Part shown: positions 34,569-44,307 of the stretch, in pieces
How positions within the stretch are numbered: position 1 is the first letter of the stretch
Layout: every line of letters begins with the position of its first letter
From: JACVRW01 sp963751105
GTDB lineage: Bacteria; Actinomycetota; Thermoleophilia; Solirubrobacterales; Thermoleophilaceae
Length of the DNA stretch: 64,000 bases
Direction of reading: 5' to 3'
NCBI GenBank assembly: GCA_963751105.1
Contig: CAVVTG010000002.1
Coordinates: 1,736,001-1,800,000, forward strand
Translations under genes and position numbers: made by a program
Notes under the pieces: generated by a model
Seen by the model: only the letters and a program-made list of their open reading frames with translations
The model's database searches: none
Told to the model about the DNA's origin: nothing

Positions 34569-36390
34569 GTGCACCGCCTCGTCCTGGCGTCGATCCTGGT
34601 GGCCGGCTTCGCGCTGCGAATCTGGAACATCGACTACGGCCTGCCGTTCGTCTACTCGGTCGACGAGGGCTCCCATTTCGCCAGCCGGGCGGTGGAGATG
34701 TTCTGGCAGGACCTCGACCCCGGCTACTACCAGAACCCCGCCGGCTACACCTACCTTCTCTACGCGGCCCTGAGGGTCATGTACGGGCCGCTGGGCTTTC
34801 TCTTCGACCTGCCCTTCGGCAACGTCACCGACCAGTTCGACAAGGACCCGACCGAGATCTGGGTGGCGGCGAGGACGGTCGCCGCGCTGCTGTGCATGCT
34901 GGGCGTGGCGGCCACCTACTGGGCGGGCCGCCGGCTGTGGGGCGTGCGCGAGGGGTTGGTGGCCGCGGCGGTGCTGAGCTTTGCCTTCCTGCCCGTGGCC
35001 TACTCGCGGGTGGCGGTCACCGATGTCGGGGCGCTGATGGGGGTGGCCCTGGCGCTCATGTGGGCGGCCAGGGCCGCCGACGACGGCCGCACGCGCCACT
35101 TCGCCCTGGCCGGGGCCGCCGCAGGACTGGCCATCGCCTTCAAGTACACCGCCGGTCTCGTGCTGCTGCCGCTGGCCATCGCCGCGCTGGCGCGAGTGCG
35201 CGCCGACGGCCCGCGCGCGTTCGCCGCGCTGGCCCTGGGCGGCGGCCTGGCGGCTGTCGTCTTCGTGGCGCTCAACCCGTACCTGTTCGGCTCCCTCGAC
35301 GAGTGGTGGACCGACCTGCGCGACCAGGCGGACGTGGCCGCCAACGAGCCGAAGCCGGGGCAGGAGTCGGGGGGCCTCTCCTACTACCTCGACAGCCTCA
35401 CCTGGGGACTGGGGTGGGCCGGCCTGGCGGCGGCGCTGCTGGGCGCCGCCTCTGGTCCTGCGCCGCGACCTCGTGCGCGGGCTGATCCTGATCGCGCTCC
35501 CGCTGGCCCTGCTGGCCTACCTGGCCGGGCAGTCGCGCTACTTCGGGCGCTGGCTGCTGCCCGCCTATCCCGCGCTGGCGCTGCTGGCCGGGGCCGGCGT
35601 GACCCAGCTGGCCGATCTGATCTCCGGCGCGCTCGAGCGCCGCCGGGGACCACGCTTCGGCGCACGGCGCTCGGCGGTGGCCGGCGGGCTGGTGCTGGCG
35701 GTCCTCGCCGCGGTCGTGCTGGTCCAGCCGCTGGCCGCCGACGTGCGCAGCGCGCTCGTCCTGGGCCGCGAGGACACTCTCAGCCAAGCCCGCTCCTGGC
35801 TGTCGCGGAGCTTTCCTCCCGAGCTGCGCGTGTCGATCGAGCCGGCCGTGCCGGGGCGCTGGTACCGCTCGAACCCCGACGGGCGCCTACCGGCCTGGCT
35901 GGTCCGCTGCCCCCGGCGCGACGACTGGACCGAGCCGGGCTGGGCCTATGCCGGAGCGGGCGGACGGCGGGTGTGCGCGCAGTACAAGCCCGGCCTGTTC
36001 GCCCGGCCCGACGGCGGGGTGCGGGCGTCGGCCTACCAGGCGGTGCTGGGCCCAGACGTGATCGACGACTACCGGCTCTACGGCTACTGCCTCGTCATGA
36101 CCGTCGACACCGTGCGCCGGCGCGCGCTCGAGACCGGCGACCCCCAGGCCCGCGCCTACTACCGGCGCCTCGACCGCGACTCGACCGTGGTCAGGGAGTT
36201 CAGCCCCTACGAGGACGGCGCCGGCGAGCTGCCCTTCAGCTTCGACCTCTCCTACAACAACTACCCGCCCGAGTACGAACGCCCGGGACCGACGGTGCGC
36301 ATCCAGCGGCTCGACGACTGCCGTCAGGCCTACGGCCCGCCGGTGGTGCGGATTCCGAAGGCCACCGAGCCGCCGCCGTTCGAGTCCTAG
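34569..36390 (+). CDS. GT-C/PMT-like membrane glycosyltransferase, frameshifted
   Basis: This multi-pass membrane protein resembles glycosyltransferase family 39/ArnT proteins. The first hydrophobic segment begins at the GTG start (MHRLVLASILVAGFALR) and is followed by the extracytoplasmic SVDEGSHF with the Asp-Glu pair expected in GT-C enzymes. About eight further membrane segments follow. At 35451 the frame must skip one T (GCC-T-CTG) to continue into LVRGLILIALPLALLAYL and a soluble C-terminal domain ending at 36390. The longer open frame starting at 34479 would begin within the palindrome and is not preferred. Confidence 0.8.
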
Positions 36391-37040
36391 TACGACGGCA
36401 CCGGCGGCGGCGGCCGCCCGGAGCGCACCGCCTCGACCACCTTCAGGGCCTGCGGCAGGCGGTACTCCTCGCCGTAGACCGCGCCCTCTCGCCGCGGCGC
36501 CTCCATCACGGCGCAGCCGTCCACGCCGCCCAGGTCGACGGGCTCGTAGCCGGCGTCGCGGATCAGCCCGGCCACCACCTCCTTCGCCGCCTCATCGTCC
36601 CCGCACAGCCACTGCACGACCCGGGTGTCGTCCGGCCGGCCGGCCGCGTCGCGCTGGAAGGCCGCGGTGAGCGTGTTGAAGGACTTGGTGTAGCGGGAGC
36701 CCGGCATGCGGCCGGCGTTGAAGGCCGCAGCCGTCTGGCCCGCGGAGGGCATCGGGCCGGAGCCGAACTGGTTGGTGGTGTCCACCACGATCCGGCCGTC
36801 GAGTGGACCGGTCGCCGCCAGCGCCTCTTCGATGAGGCTCCAGGGCACCGACAGGACGACGACGTCCGCCCCCTCGGCGGCCTCGGCCGGCGTGGCCGCC
36901 CGCGCTCCAATACCGGCGGCGAAGCGCTCGAGGGCGTCCGGGTCACGGGAAAAGGACACGGTCAGCTCGTGCCCGGCCGTCGCCAGTCGCTCGGCGATGT
37001 TCCCGCCGATGCGCCCGGCGCCCACGACCCCGATCCGCAT
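36387..37040 (-). CDS. NADPH-dependent F420 reductase-like oxidoreductase
   Basis: This 217-residue Rossmann protein starts with MRIGVVGAGRIGGNIAERLA and has the layout of F420-dependent NADP reductases (Npdg/FNO) and related NAD-binding proteins: VVLSVPWSLIEEAL, VVDTTNQFGSGP and a C-terminal ALKVVEA helix. It may use F420, common in actinobacteria, or only NADP(H). Its ATG overlaps the stop of the DJ-1 gene by one base. Confidence 0.82.
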   Translation of the reverse strand: MRIGVVGAGRIGGNIAERLATAGHELTVSFSRDPDALERFAAGIGARAATPAEAAEGADVVVLSVPWSLIEEALAATGPLDGRIVVDTTNQFGSGPMPSAGQTAAAFNAGRMPGSRYTKSFNTLTAAFQRDAAGRPDDTRVVQWLCGDDEAAKEVVAGLIRDAGYEPVDLGGVDGCAVMEAPRREGAVYGEEYRLPQALKVVEAVRSGRPPPPVPSY

Positions 37041-37820
37041 CAGTCCCCCAGCGCCTCGATCACCAGCTTCGCCACCCTCTCCCCCGAGTACTGCTGCTGG
37101 CCGGTGATCAGATTCTGATCGCGTACCGCGAAGGCCTTGAACAGGCCCCCCTGGATGTAGTTGGCCCCGCGCTCCTTCAGCGCGTCCTCGAGCCGCCACG
37201 GCATGATCGTCACCCCCGCCGCCTCGTTGCCGAAGTCCTCCTCGACGTTTGCGAACCCGGTGAGCGTACGGCCGTCCACCAGGTGGGAGCCGTCCGAGAG
37301 CCGCACGTCCACCAGGCAACTCACGCCGTGGCAGAGCGCCGCGGTGACCTTGCGGCCCTCGTAGAACCAGGCCACCGCCCTCTTCAGGTCCTCGTGCTCA
37401 CGGAACTGGAACATGGGGGCCTGTCCGCCGGCGACGACGATGGCGTCGAAGCGGTCGAGGTCGAGGTCGCGCAGCGCAGGAGTGTCCTCGAGCAGGGCCG
37501 ACGATGTCGGGTGTGTTCAGAGCACCCATCGAGATCAGGTCGTCGGCGCTCCAGCGCGACTCGTCGCGCGGGTCTGAGAGCTGGTCGACCTCGACCTTCC
37601 CGCCCTCGGGCGAGGCGATCGTCACGTCGTAGCGCTTTTTCTGGAACTGGTGCAAGGGGTGAAAGAGCTCCGCCGCCCAGAAGCCGACCGGCCAGCCCGT
37701 GGTGGTGGAGGTCGTGGGATTGGCCACCACGATGAGCACGTGCGGCCGGCGGTCGGGGTCGACGACGTCGGCGGCCTCGTGGTGCGAGTCGAAGGAGAGG
37801 TCGGTGGACACCTCGAGCAT
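37040..37820 (-). CDS. DJ-1/PfpI (Hsp31-like) family protein, frameshifted
   Basis: This class I glutamine amidotransferase-like protein of about 260 residues has the N-terminal HVLIVVANPTTST and ...GGKVEVDQLSDP in one frame and the nucleophile Cys in TAALCHGVSCLVDV in the next. Hsp31-type proteins act as chaperones or glyoxalase III/deglycases. A one-base excess in the GGG/CCC run at 37495-37497 restores the link ...DIVG to LLEDTPALRDLDLD. It is divergent from a LysR gene that probably controls it. Confidence 0.82.
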
Positions 37821-37869
37821 GTTCCGCCCGCGCCCTGCTGTCGTCCAACACCGATCGCCCCTGGTCTGG

Positions 37870-37884
37870 ACAAGCTGAGCTTGT
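37870..37884. promoter_or_regulatory. 15-bp perfect inverted repeat upstream of the LysR gene
   Basis: ACAAGCT-G-AGCTTGT lies in the 82-base divergent region between the DJ-1 gene and the LysR-type regulator, 18 bases before the latter's start. LysR proteins normally bind dyads of about this size in such a spot, so it is the probable autoregulatory and activation site. Confidence 0.6.
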
Positions 37885-37902
37885 GGCCCGTACGTTGTTC
37901 GG

Positions 37903-38820
37903 GTGACCCCTGAGCTGCGACAGATGCGTTACGTGCTCGAAGTCGCGAGGCAGCGCAGCTTCACGCGGGCGGCCGAGCGGCTGCACGTGGCGCAGCAGGC
38001 TCTCTCCCAGCAGGTGAAGTCCGTCGAGGAGCAGTTGGGCGTCACGCTGTTCGATCGCACCAGCCGCGGGGTGGAGGCGACCGCGGCCGGCGAGGTCTTC
38101 GTCGCGGAGGCGCGCAGGGTGGTCAACGCCGCCGAGCGCCTGGTGGCGCGCACGGAGGCGGCGAGCCGGGGCGAGGCCGGCTCCCTGCGCGTCGCCTACA
38201 CGGTCACGACGGTCTACGAGACCCTCCCGGCCGTCGTCGACCGTGTCCGCGAGCGGTATCCGGCGCTGGGCATAGACCTGCGCGAGGTCCTCGGGGCCGA
38301 TGTCGAGGCGCTGCTCGCCGAGGGCCGCTACGAGCTGGCGATCTGCCCGCGCACCGTCCTCGGCGCCGGACTCGACACACGTGCGTTGCGGCACGAGCCC
38401 TTCGTGGCCGCTCTCGGTTCAGGCCATGAGCTCGCGACGAGCGGGCGCATCGCTCTCGCCGAGCTCGCGGACGAGGCCCTTCAGCTGTGGCCGCGCGAGC
38501 TGTCGCCCGGGTTCTACGACGCCGTGATCGACACCTGCCGCGGCGCCGGCTTCGAGCCTCGAGTCGACCCCATGGCCAGCGGCTCGACCGTCTGGGGGAA
38601 CATCGCCGGCGGACGCGGCTTCGGCCTGGTCGTGGCCTCGCTGGCGGAGCAGGTGCCCCGCGGGATCGTGCTCCTGGAGCTCGAGGAGGACGCGCAGCTG
38701 ACCATCGACGCGGTCTTTCCCTCGAACTGCCGCACGCCCGCCGTGCAACGGGTGCTGGAGGTCGCGGCCGAGCTCGCGGGTGAGCGTGGCTGGCTGGCCG
38801 CGAGCAGCGAGCGTGCGTAG
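37903..38820 (+). CDS. LysR-family transcriptional regulator
   Basis: This 305-residue regulator has the N-terminal winged helix-turn-helix (MRYVLEVARQRSFTRAAERLHVAQQALSQ) and the two-lobed effector domain with LRVAYTVTTVYETLPAVV. Effector unknown. Divergence from the DJ-1/F420 reductase-like genes suggests it regulates them, perhaps in response to electrophile or redox stress. Confidence 0.92.
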   Translation: MTPELRQMRYVLEVARQRSFTRAAERLHVAQQALSQQVKSVEEQLGVTLFDRTSRGVEATAAGEVFVAEARRVVNAAERLVARTEAASRGEAGSLRVAYTVTTVYETLPAVVDRVRERYPALGIDLREVLGADVEALLAEGRYELAICPRTVLGAGLDTRALRHEPFVAALGSGHELATSGRIALAELADEALQLWPRELSPGFYDAVIDTCRGAGFEPRVDPMASGSTVWGNIAGGRGFGLVVASLAEQVPRGIVLLELEEDAQLTIDAVFPSNCRTPAVQRVLEVAAELAGERGWLAASSERA

Positions 38821-38870
38821 CCGGTTCCGGGGCGAAAAGATCGGTAGGGGCTCCGCTAGCCTCCACCGGC

Positions 38871-40334
38871 GTGGAAACACGCCTGAGCCGCCGGCGGCTG
38901 TTGCAGGCCGGCGCCGCGGGGGCCGCCGGTGCCGCCCTGCTGCCCGCGGCCGGCTGCAGCAGCAATGCGAGCGGGCTGGGTGACGGCCGGCAGAACGTCA
39001 TCGTCCTGATCGTCGACAGCCTGCGCCCCGACCACGTCGGCGCCTACGGCTCCCCCCAGGTGCAGACACCCAACGTCGATGCGCTGGCCGCCCGCGGGCT
39101 GCGCTTCAACCGCGCCTTCCCCGAGGCGATGGTCACGATCCCGGCACGACGCTCGATCTTCACCTCGCGGCGCATCTTTCCCTACCGCGATTGGGTCCCC
39201 AACAAGGAGCTGGGCACAAGTCCCGGCTGGCTGCCCATCGAGGGCAACGAGAACACCTTCACCAAGGCGCTCCAGGACGACGGCTACTGGGCCGTCCAGA
39301 TCTCCGACAACCCGCATCTGGCCTTCACCCGGGCCTACGAGCCGTTTCGCAAGACCTACGACAGCTGGCGGACCATCGTCGGCCAGGTGGGCTTCTACCG
39401 GCCGCCCGAGACGGTGTCGATGGAGCTGGTGGAGCAATGGCTGCCTCCCTTCCTGCGCGACGAGCGTTACGTGCCCGGCATGCGCAAGTACCTGGCCAAC
39501 ACGGGCCGGGGTGTGGACGAGGAGGAGACCTGTGCGGCGCGGGTGTACAAGGACGCGGCGGACACGCTCGAGCAGGCCCAGCGGCGCCAGCCGTTCGCCA
39601 TGGTGGTCGACAGCTTCGACCCGCACGAGCCCTGGAGCCCGCCGCAGGAGTACATCGACATGTACTCCGACACCGGGCCGGACGTCCAGAACATCGGCGT
39701 CACCCGCTACGGCTTCGCCGAGAACTTCACCCCAGAGTTGCTGCGCCGGCTGCACGCGATCTACGCCGCCGAGGTCACGATGACCGACCGCTGGCTCGGC
39801 CACTTCATGGACCGCTTCTACGAGCTGGGGCTGGAGGAGAACACCGCGATCGTGCTGCTCTCCGACCACGGCTACCTGCTCGGCGAGCGCGGCTACACCG
39901 GCAAGGTGCCCTCCCAGCTGCACCCCGAGCTGGCTCAGGTCCCGCTGATCCTCGTCACCCCCGAGAACAAGGCGGCGGGCAGGACCACCCAGTACTTCGC
40001 CTCCACCCACGACGTGGGCCCGACGGTCATGTCCATGCTCGGGCTCGATCCGCCGAAGTGGATGGAGGGCACCGACCTGTCGCGGCTGCTGGACGGCGAG
40101 CAGCCGCCCGAGCGGCGCGAGGTCCACTACGGCGGCATGTACAACCGCTTCTTCATCCGCTCCGACGAGTACGTGCTGATCGGCGACAACCAGGGCAATG
40201 AGCGCACCATGTACGACCTGCGCCAGGACCCGCACGAGTTCTTCGACATCGAGAAGAAGAACCGCCGCCTGTCCGAGGAGATGTACCAGCACGTGCTCGA
40301 ACTGGCCGGCGGGCCGTTGCCGTACTACGAGTAG
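38871..40334 (+). CDS. Sulfatase-fold lipoprotein with Thr at the nucleophile position
   Basis: This 487-residue alkaline-phosphatase-superfamily enzyme is exported: the N-terminus has SRRRLLQAG (twin Arg) and an AAGC lipobox with Cys29. Metal ligands include Asp49 (LIVDSLRPDHVGAYG) and the LLSDHGYLLGERG pair. Where sulfatases have C/S-x-P-x-R, it reads TIPARR with Thr89, so it cannot form formylglycine and is more likely a phosphodiesterase or phosphotransferase than a sulfatase. Its 3' end overlaps the convergent DMT gene by 10 bases. Confidence 0.85.
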   Translation: METRLSRRRLLQAGAAGAAGAALLPAAGCSSNASGLGDGRQNVIVLIVDSLRPDHVGAYGSPQVQTPNVDALAARGLRFNRAFPEAMVTIPARRSIFTSRRIFPYRDWVPNKELGTSPGWLPIEGNENTFTKALQDDGYWAVQISDNPHLAFTRAYEPFRKTYDSWRTIVGQVGFYRPPETVSMELVEQWLPPFLRDERYVPGMRKYLANTGRGVDEEETCAARVYKDAADTLEQAQRRQPFAMVVDSFDPHEPWSPPQEYIDMYSDTGPDVQNIGVTRYGFAENFTPELLRRLHAIYAAEVTMTDRWLGHFMDRFYELGLEENTAIVLLSDHGYLLGERGYTGKVPSQLHPELAQVPLILVTPENKAAGRTTQYFASTHDVGPTVMSMLGLDPPKWMEGTDLSRLLDGEQPPERREVHYGGMYNRFFIRSDEYVLIGDNQGNERTMYDLRQDPHEFFDIEKKNRRLSEEMYQHVLELAGGPLPYYE

Positions 40335-41128
40335 GCGATCACCGCGACTCCCACCACCACCAGAACGGCGCCCGTCGCCCGTGCGGCCGTCACCCGCTCC
40401 TTCAGGAAAACGGCGGCAAAGAGGGTGACGAGGAGGATGCTGGTCTCCCTCACCGCCGCGACGGGTGCGGCGGGGGCTCTCTGTAGCGCCGCGAGCACCA
40501 GCAGGTAGGCACCCAGCGTGGCCGCCGCGGTGAGCGCGGAGCGCGCGCCGAGGTCCGGTGCGCGGCGCACGGCGAGCGGGTAGAGGAGCGCACAGGGAGC
40601 GATGACCAGGGCGAGGTAGGCGATCGGCTCGGCACGCTCGACGCCCTCAGCGTCGACGAGCGTGTAGGCGGCGATCGTCGCTGCGATGGCCAGGCCGAAC
40701 AGCAGGTCCCGGCGCGCGGCGCGGGCTTCCGGGCGCCCGATCAGGAGCACCCCGCCGCACACGGCCAGCACGCCCAGCGCCCCGAGCACCGACACCCCCC
40801 TCCCCAGCCCGAGCACGCCCACGACCAGCACGAGCGCCGGAGCCAGCCCGCGCGACACCGGGTAGACCACGCTCACCGATCCACCGGCATAGGCGCGGGC
40901 CAGCAGCGCGAAGTACGCCAGCTCCAGCGCCGCGGACGCGGCGATGAACGGAAGCGCCGCGGTCGACACGCCGCCGGTCAACAGAGCCGGCACGGCCAGC
41001 AGCACGACGCCCCAGATCAGCAGCCCGCCCGTGACCGCCGCCGTGTCCTTCGAGCCGGCGAGCGTGAGATTCCATGCCGCGTGCAGGACCGCGGCGCCGA
41101 GGGCCAGAGCCAGAGCGGCGCCGCTCAC
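40325..41128 (-). CDS. EamA/DMT-family transporter
   Basis: This 267-residue integral membrane protein has about ten hydrophobic segments arranged as two EamA repeats; the first begins ALALALGAAVLHAAWNLTLAGSK and the second begins around DLLFGLAIAATIAAYTL. The terminal LKERVTAARATGAVLVVVGV motif is typical. The substrate is unknown. It lies 7 bases downstream of the FAD-dependent gene. Confidence 0.88.
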   Translation of the reverse strand: MSGAALALALGAAVLHAAWNLTLAGSKDTAAVTGGLLIWGVVLLAVPALLTGGVSTAALPFIAASAALELAYFALLARAYAGGSVSVVYPVSRGLAPALVLVVGVLGLGRGVSVLGALGVLAVCGGVLLIGRPEARAARRDLLFGLAIAATIAAYTLVDAEGVERAEPIAYLALVIAPCALLYPLAVRRAPDLGARSALTAAATLGAYLLVLAALQRAPAAPVAAVRETSILLVTLFAAVFLKERVTAARATGAVLVVVGVAVIAYS

Positions 41129-41135
41129 GGACGTC

Positions 41136-42704
41136 CTAGCGGTGCAGCGGTTCCTTCATGGACTCCGTCTCGGGAGCCTCGATGTAGGGCTGCTCCTCGT
41201 CCTGGGAGCGCTCCTCCTCGTGGTACACCGACTCGGCGTTGACCGCCCAGATGTCGTGGTTGGTGCCCTTCACGAGGTTGTCCACCGCGCGCAGCGCGGT
41301 GAGCGAGGAGTGGTCTGAGTTGTTGTAGCGGTGCAGCCCGTTGCGGCCCACCTGGATGAAGTTGTCGAGACCGTCGAGCCACGAGCGGATGGCGTGCACG
41401 CGGTCGGAGTAGTCGGAGTCGTACATCGGGTACGCCTTGGGCACGCGCTCGACGAAGCCGAACTCGAGCTGGTCGGCACGGGCCAGGCCGAGCTGCTCCA
41501 GCTCTCGCATGCCGAGGTTGACCAGGTCGTCGTCGTCGGACTCCCACAGCTCGTCGCCGGCGAAGCAGAAGAACTCGAGGCCCACGCACGCCTTGGACGG
41601 GTCGGGCACCATCCACGGGCTCCAGGAGCGGAAGTTCTGGATGCGGCCGACGTTCACGTTCGGGTCGTGGATGTAGATCCAGTTGTCCGGGAACAGATCG
41701 TCGCCGTTGAGCACCACCGCCACCGTCAGGAAGTCCCGGTAGCGCAGGCCCTTGGCCGCGGACATCACCTCAGGGCTCGGCCTGGGCTCGGACATCCCCA
41801 CGGTGTTGCGCAGGGGCAGCGAGGAGATCACCGCGGAGGGCTCGTAGACCTGGTCGCCGGCGTGCACGCGCACGCAGCGGTCGCCCTCGAACTCGAGCTT
41901 GGTCACCTTGGTCTCGAGCAGCACCTGGCCGCCGAGCGCCCTGATGTCCTCGGTCATCTGCTCCCACATCTGGCCGGGGCCGAAGCGGGGGTAGTTGAAC
42001 TTCGAGATCAGGCTCGTGACCTTGTTGTCGCGGTTGCCGAAGAAGGCCGACCACGCGGCGCGGAAGAAGGACAGGTTCTTGATCCGCTGGGCGGCCCAGT
42101 CGGCGCGGATCTCCGAGGTGGGAACGCCCCACACCTTCTCGGTATAGGACTTGAAGAACTGGTTGAACAGCCACTTGCCGAAGCGGTTGGACACCCACTG
42201 CTCGAAGTTGTCCTCCTTGCCCTTCGGCTTTATCGCCGCCCACAGGTAGGAGAAGAGCGCCCTCATGAGATCGACCGGCCCGAGCTTCTTCATCACGTCC
42301 GGCCCGCGCAGCGGGTAGTCGAGGAACTTGCCCTCGCCGCTCGGGGAGCGCCAGTAGATGCGTGACATGCGCGGCCGCTCGAGGAACTCCTCCTTCATGA
42401 TCTCGTGCCAGAGGTCGTCGATCTCCTTGACCTTGGTGAAGAAGCGGTGGCCGCCGAGGTCGAAGCGGTAGCCGTCGCGCACCGCGGTCTTGGCGATGCC
42501 GCCGACCTGGTTCTCGGCCTCGAGCACTATCACCGGCAGGCCCTGCTTGGCCAGCACGTACCCGGCGGTCAGCCCGGCGGGGCCGCCCCCCAGGATCACC
42601 GTGGGCTTGTCGCGCATCTCGGGGCGCGCGATCTCAGTGTTGTCATCGTGCGCAGCCGGCCGAGCCGGCTGCTTCGCCGTGTTCTGATCTGTGTTGGTCG
42701 TCAT
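41136..42704 (-). CDS. FAD-dependent oxidoreductase, UDP-galactopyranose-mutase/protoporphyrinogen-oxidase-like
   Basis: From the ATG at 42704 it has 522 residues. The FAD-binding start is TVILGGGPAGLTAGYVLAKQG and the second motif GGHRFFTKVKEI resembles UGM-like amine-oxidase-superfamily enzymes. Location among glycosyltransferases suggests a role in sugar nucleotide or lipid-linked glycan chemistry. The ATG overlaps the stop of the glycosyltransferase by 4 nt. Confidence 0.8.
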   Translation of the reverse strand: MTTNTDQNTAKQPARPAAHDDNTEIARPEMRDKPTVILGGGPAGLTAGYVLAKQGLPVIVLEAENQVGGIAKTAVRDGYRFDLGGHRFFTKVKEIDDLWHEIMKEEFLERPRMSRIYWRSPSGEGKFLDYPLRGPDVMKKLGPVDLMRALFSYLWAAIKPKGKEDNFEQWVSNRFGKWLFNQFFKSYTEKVWGVPTSEIRADWAAQRIKNLSFFRAAWSAFFGNRDNKVTSLISKFNYPRFGPGQMWEQMTEDIRALGGQVLLETKVTKLEFEGDRCVRVHAGDQVYEPSAVISSLPLRNTVGMSEPRPSPEVMSAAKGLRYRDFLTVAVVLNGDDLFPDNWIYIHDPNVNVGRIQNFRSWSPWMVPDPSKACVGLEFFCFAGDELWESDDDDLVNLGMRELEQLGLARADQLEFGFVERVPKAYPMYDSDYSDRVHAIRSWLDGLDNFIQVGRNGLHRYNNSDHSSLTALRAVDNLVKGTNHDIWAVNAESVYHEEERSQDEEQPYIEAPETESMKEPLHR

Positions 42705-44281
42705 CCGGTCTTCTCGTAGAGCACGCCACGCACGCCGATTCGGGTGGCGCGAGTGAAGTTGGGGGGCACCACTGCGATCCGCTCGAGATCCTCGTTCTCG
42801 GTCAGCCAGGCGCCCCACTGTGCCGAGCGCCGTCTCACCAGCTGTGTCCAGGGCGCGTCCCAGTCATCCGCCCGGATCGTGACAGGATGAACGATGAGGA
42901 CCCGCCCGCCGACGGGCAGGTTAGCAACGAGGGGCTCCAGATTCTGCTCCACGGTGGCGTCCTCCATCCGCTCGCCGCCATCGGTCCAATCCATCACGCG
43001 ATCGTTCTCCACGGCTCCCAGCGGGCTGGCAAACCGGAGGTCGGGGGAGTTGCCCAGCTCCTCGAGGTGGTAGGCCAGCAGCGGACCCTGCTCGGGCTGC
43101 ATGGAGATCACCAGATCGCCCTCGTTCATGAGGTTCTCGTCCACCACGGCGTTGCGCAGGTCGGCCGCGTTCGACTTGTTCTCGAGCCCGTAGGACTTCG
43201 GTATGGCCCAGACGACGAAGATGATCGCGAGCGCCACGAGCCCGAGATAGCCGGCGCGCGCGAGCCCCAGCGCCGCGATGAGGAGCATCGGCCCGAGCAG
43301 CACGCCGAGGTAGCGCGTGGTCCAGGCCGGCGAGACCTGCGACACGAGCCAGGCGATCACGAGCGTGCCGAGGACGATCACCGTCGCGGCGATCAGGGCG
43401 GTGCGCTCCTTGTCCTCGAGCCGCCGCTGGATGATGGCCACGATCCCGGTGCCGCCCGCCAGTACGAGCGCGACGGTGGGGGTTCCGCCACCCAGCAGGT
43501 TCTTCGAGATCTGGATCGGCGCTCCGAAGTTCGGCGAGTTCAGCCAGGGGGCGCCGGTGTGCTGGATCTGGTGCAGCAGCGTGGGCACCCAGGGCAGGTA
43601 GAGGAGTCCTGCGCCCCCGAAGCCGATCAGGGCGTCCTTGTAGAAGCTCGAGCGGTTCTCGGACACCCACCAGCACGGCACCAGGGCGCACGCGAGCCCG
43701 ACGGCCAGGAACAGGCCCCAGTTGTGGGTGTAGAGCATGAGCGCCAGCAGCACCATGAACAGCGGCAGGTAGCGCCGCCGCCCGAACGCGAAGACGTGCA
43801 GGAACGCCGCGGTGGCCACCAGGGAGAGCACCAGCATTAGCGAGTACATGCGGGTCTCCTGCGCGTAGCCCGTGAGGAACGGGTTGACGGCGCACAGAGC
43901 GGCGCAGATCAGGCCGGCGCGCTGGCCGAACAGGCTCCAGCCCGCCCACATGCCGCCGGGGATGGCGGCGAGCGAGATGACCACCGACAGCGCCTGGGTC
44001 TCGCCCGGGCCGTTGCCGAAAAGGTCCATCCAGACCGAGAGGAGCATGTAGTAGAACGGCGGCGACCCGTCCACTCGCAGCACGCCCGGGATGTCGAACA
44101 GCGGCTGCGAGGCGATCCCGATGGAGAGCCCCTCGTCCATCCAGAGCGACTCGCCGAGCGAGTTGGTGCGCAGAACGAGCGAGACGACGAGCAGGCCGAA
44201 TAGCACGACGGCCGGCACCACGAAGTTGGGCAGCGAGCCGAGCCGGGGCACGGCGCGGGGGCTTTCGGCAACGCTGGACAC
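42701..44281 (-). CDS. Glycosyltransferase family 39-like membrane protein
   Basis: This 526-residue protein has about 11 hydrophobic segments after a short N-terminal tail. The first external loop carries LWMDEGLSIGIASQP with the Asp-Glu pair typical of GT-C/PMT enzymes that use polyprenyl-phosphate sugars. A soluble C-terminal domain (about 130 residues) follows the last helix. It is translationally coupled to the FAD enzyme. Confidence 0.87.
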   Translation of the reverse strand: MSSVAESPRAVPRLGSLPNFVVPAVVLFGLLVVSLVLRTNSLGESLWMDEGLSIGIASQPLFDIPGVLRVDGSPPFYYMLLSVWMDLFGNGPGETQALSVVISLAAIPGGMWAGWSLFGQRAGLICAALCAVNPFLTGYAQETRMYSLMLVLSLVATAAFLHVFAFGRRRYLPLFMVLLALMLYTHNWGLFLAVGLACALVPCWWVSENRSSFYKDALIGFGGAGLLYLPWVPTLLHQIQHTGAPWLNSPNFGAPIQISKNLLGGGTPTVALVLAGGTGIVAIIQRRLEDKERTALIAATVIVLGTLVIAWLVSQVSPAWTTRYLGVLLGPMLLIAALGLARAGYLGLVALAIIFVVWAIPKSYGLENKSNAADLRNAVVDENLMNEGDLVISMQPEQGPLLAYHLEELGNSPDLRFASPLGAVENDRVMDWTDGGERMEDATVEQNLEPLVANLPVGGRVLIVHPVTIRADDWDAPWTQLVRRRSAQWGAWLTENEDLERIAVVPPNFTRATRIGVRGVLYEKTG

Positions 44282-44307
44282 CGGGCGATCCTAGTGAGCG
44301 CTCCGGC

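Noticed and set aside
34479..37118. An 879-codon frame that continues past the glycosyltransferase break
   Set aside because: After 35451 it reads Arg/Pro-rich nonsense and runs antisense to the F420-reductase-like gene. The hydrophobic continuation is in the other frame.
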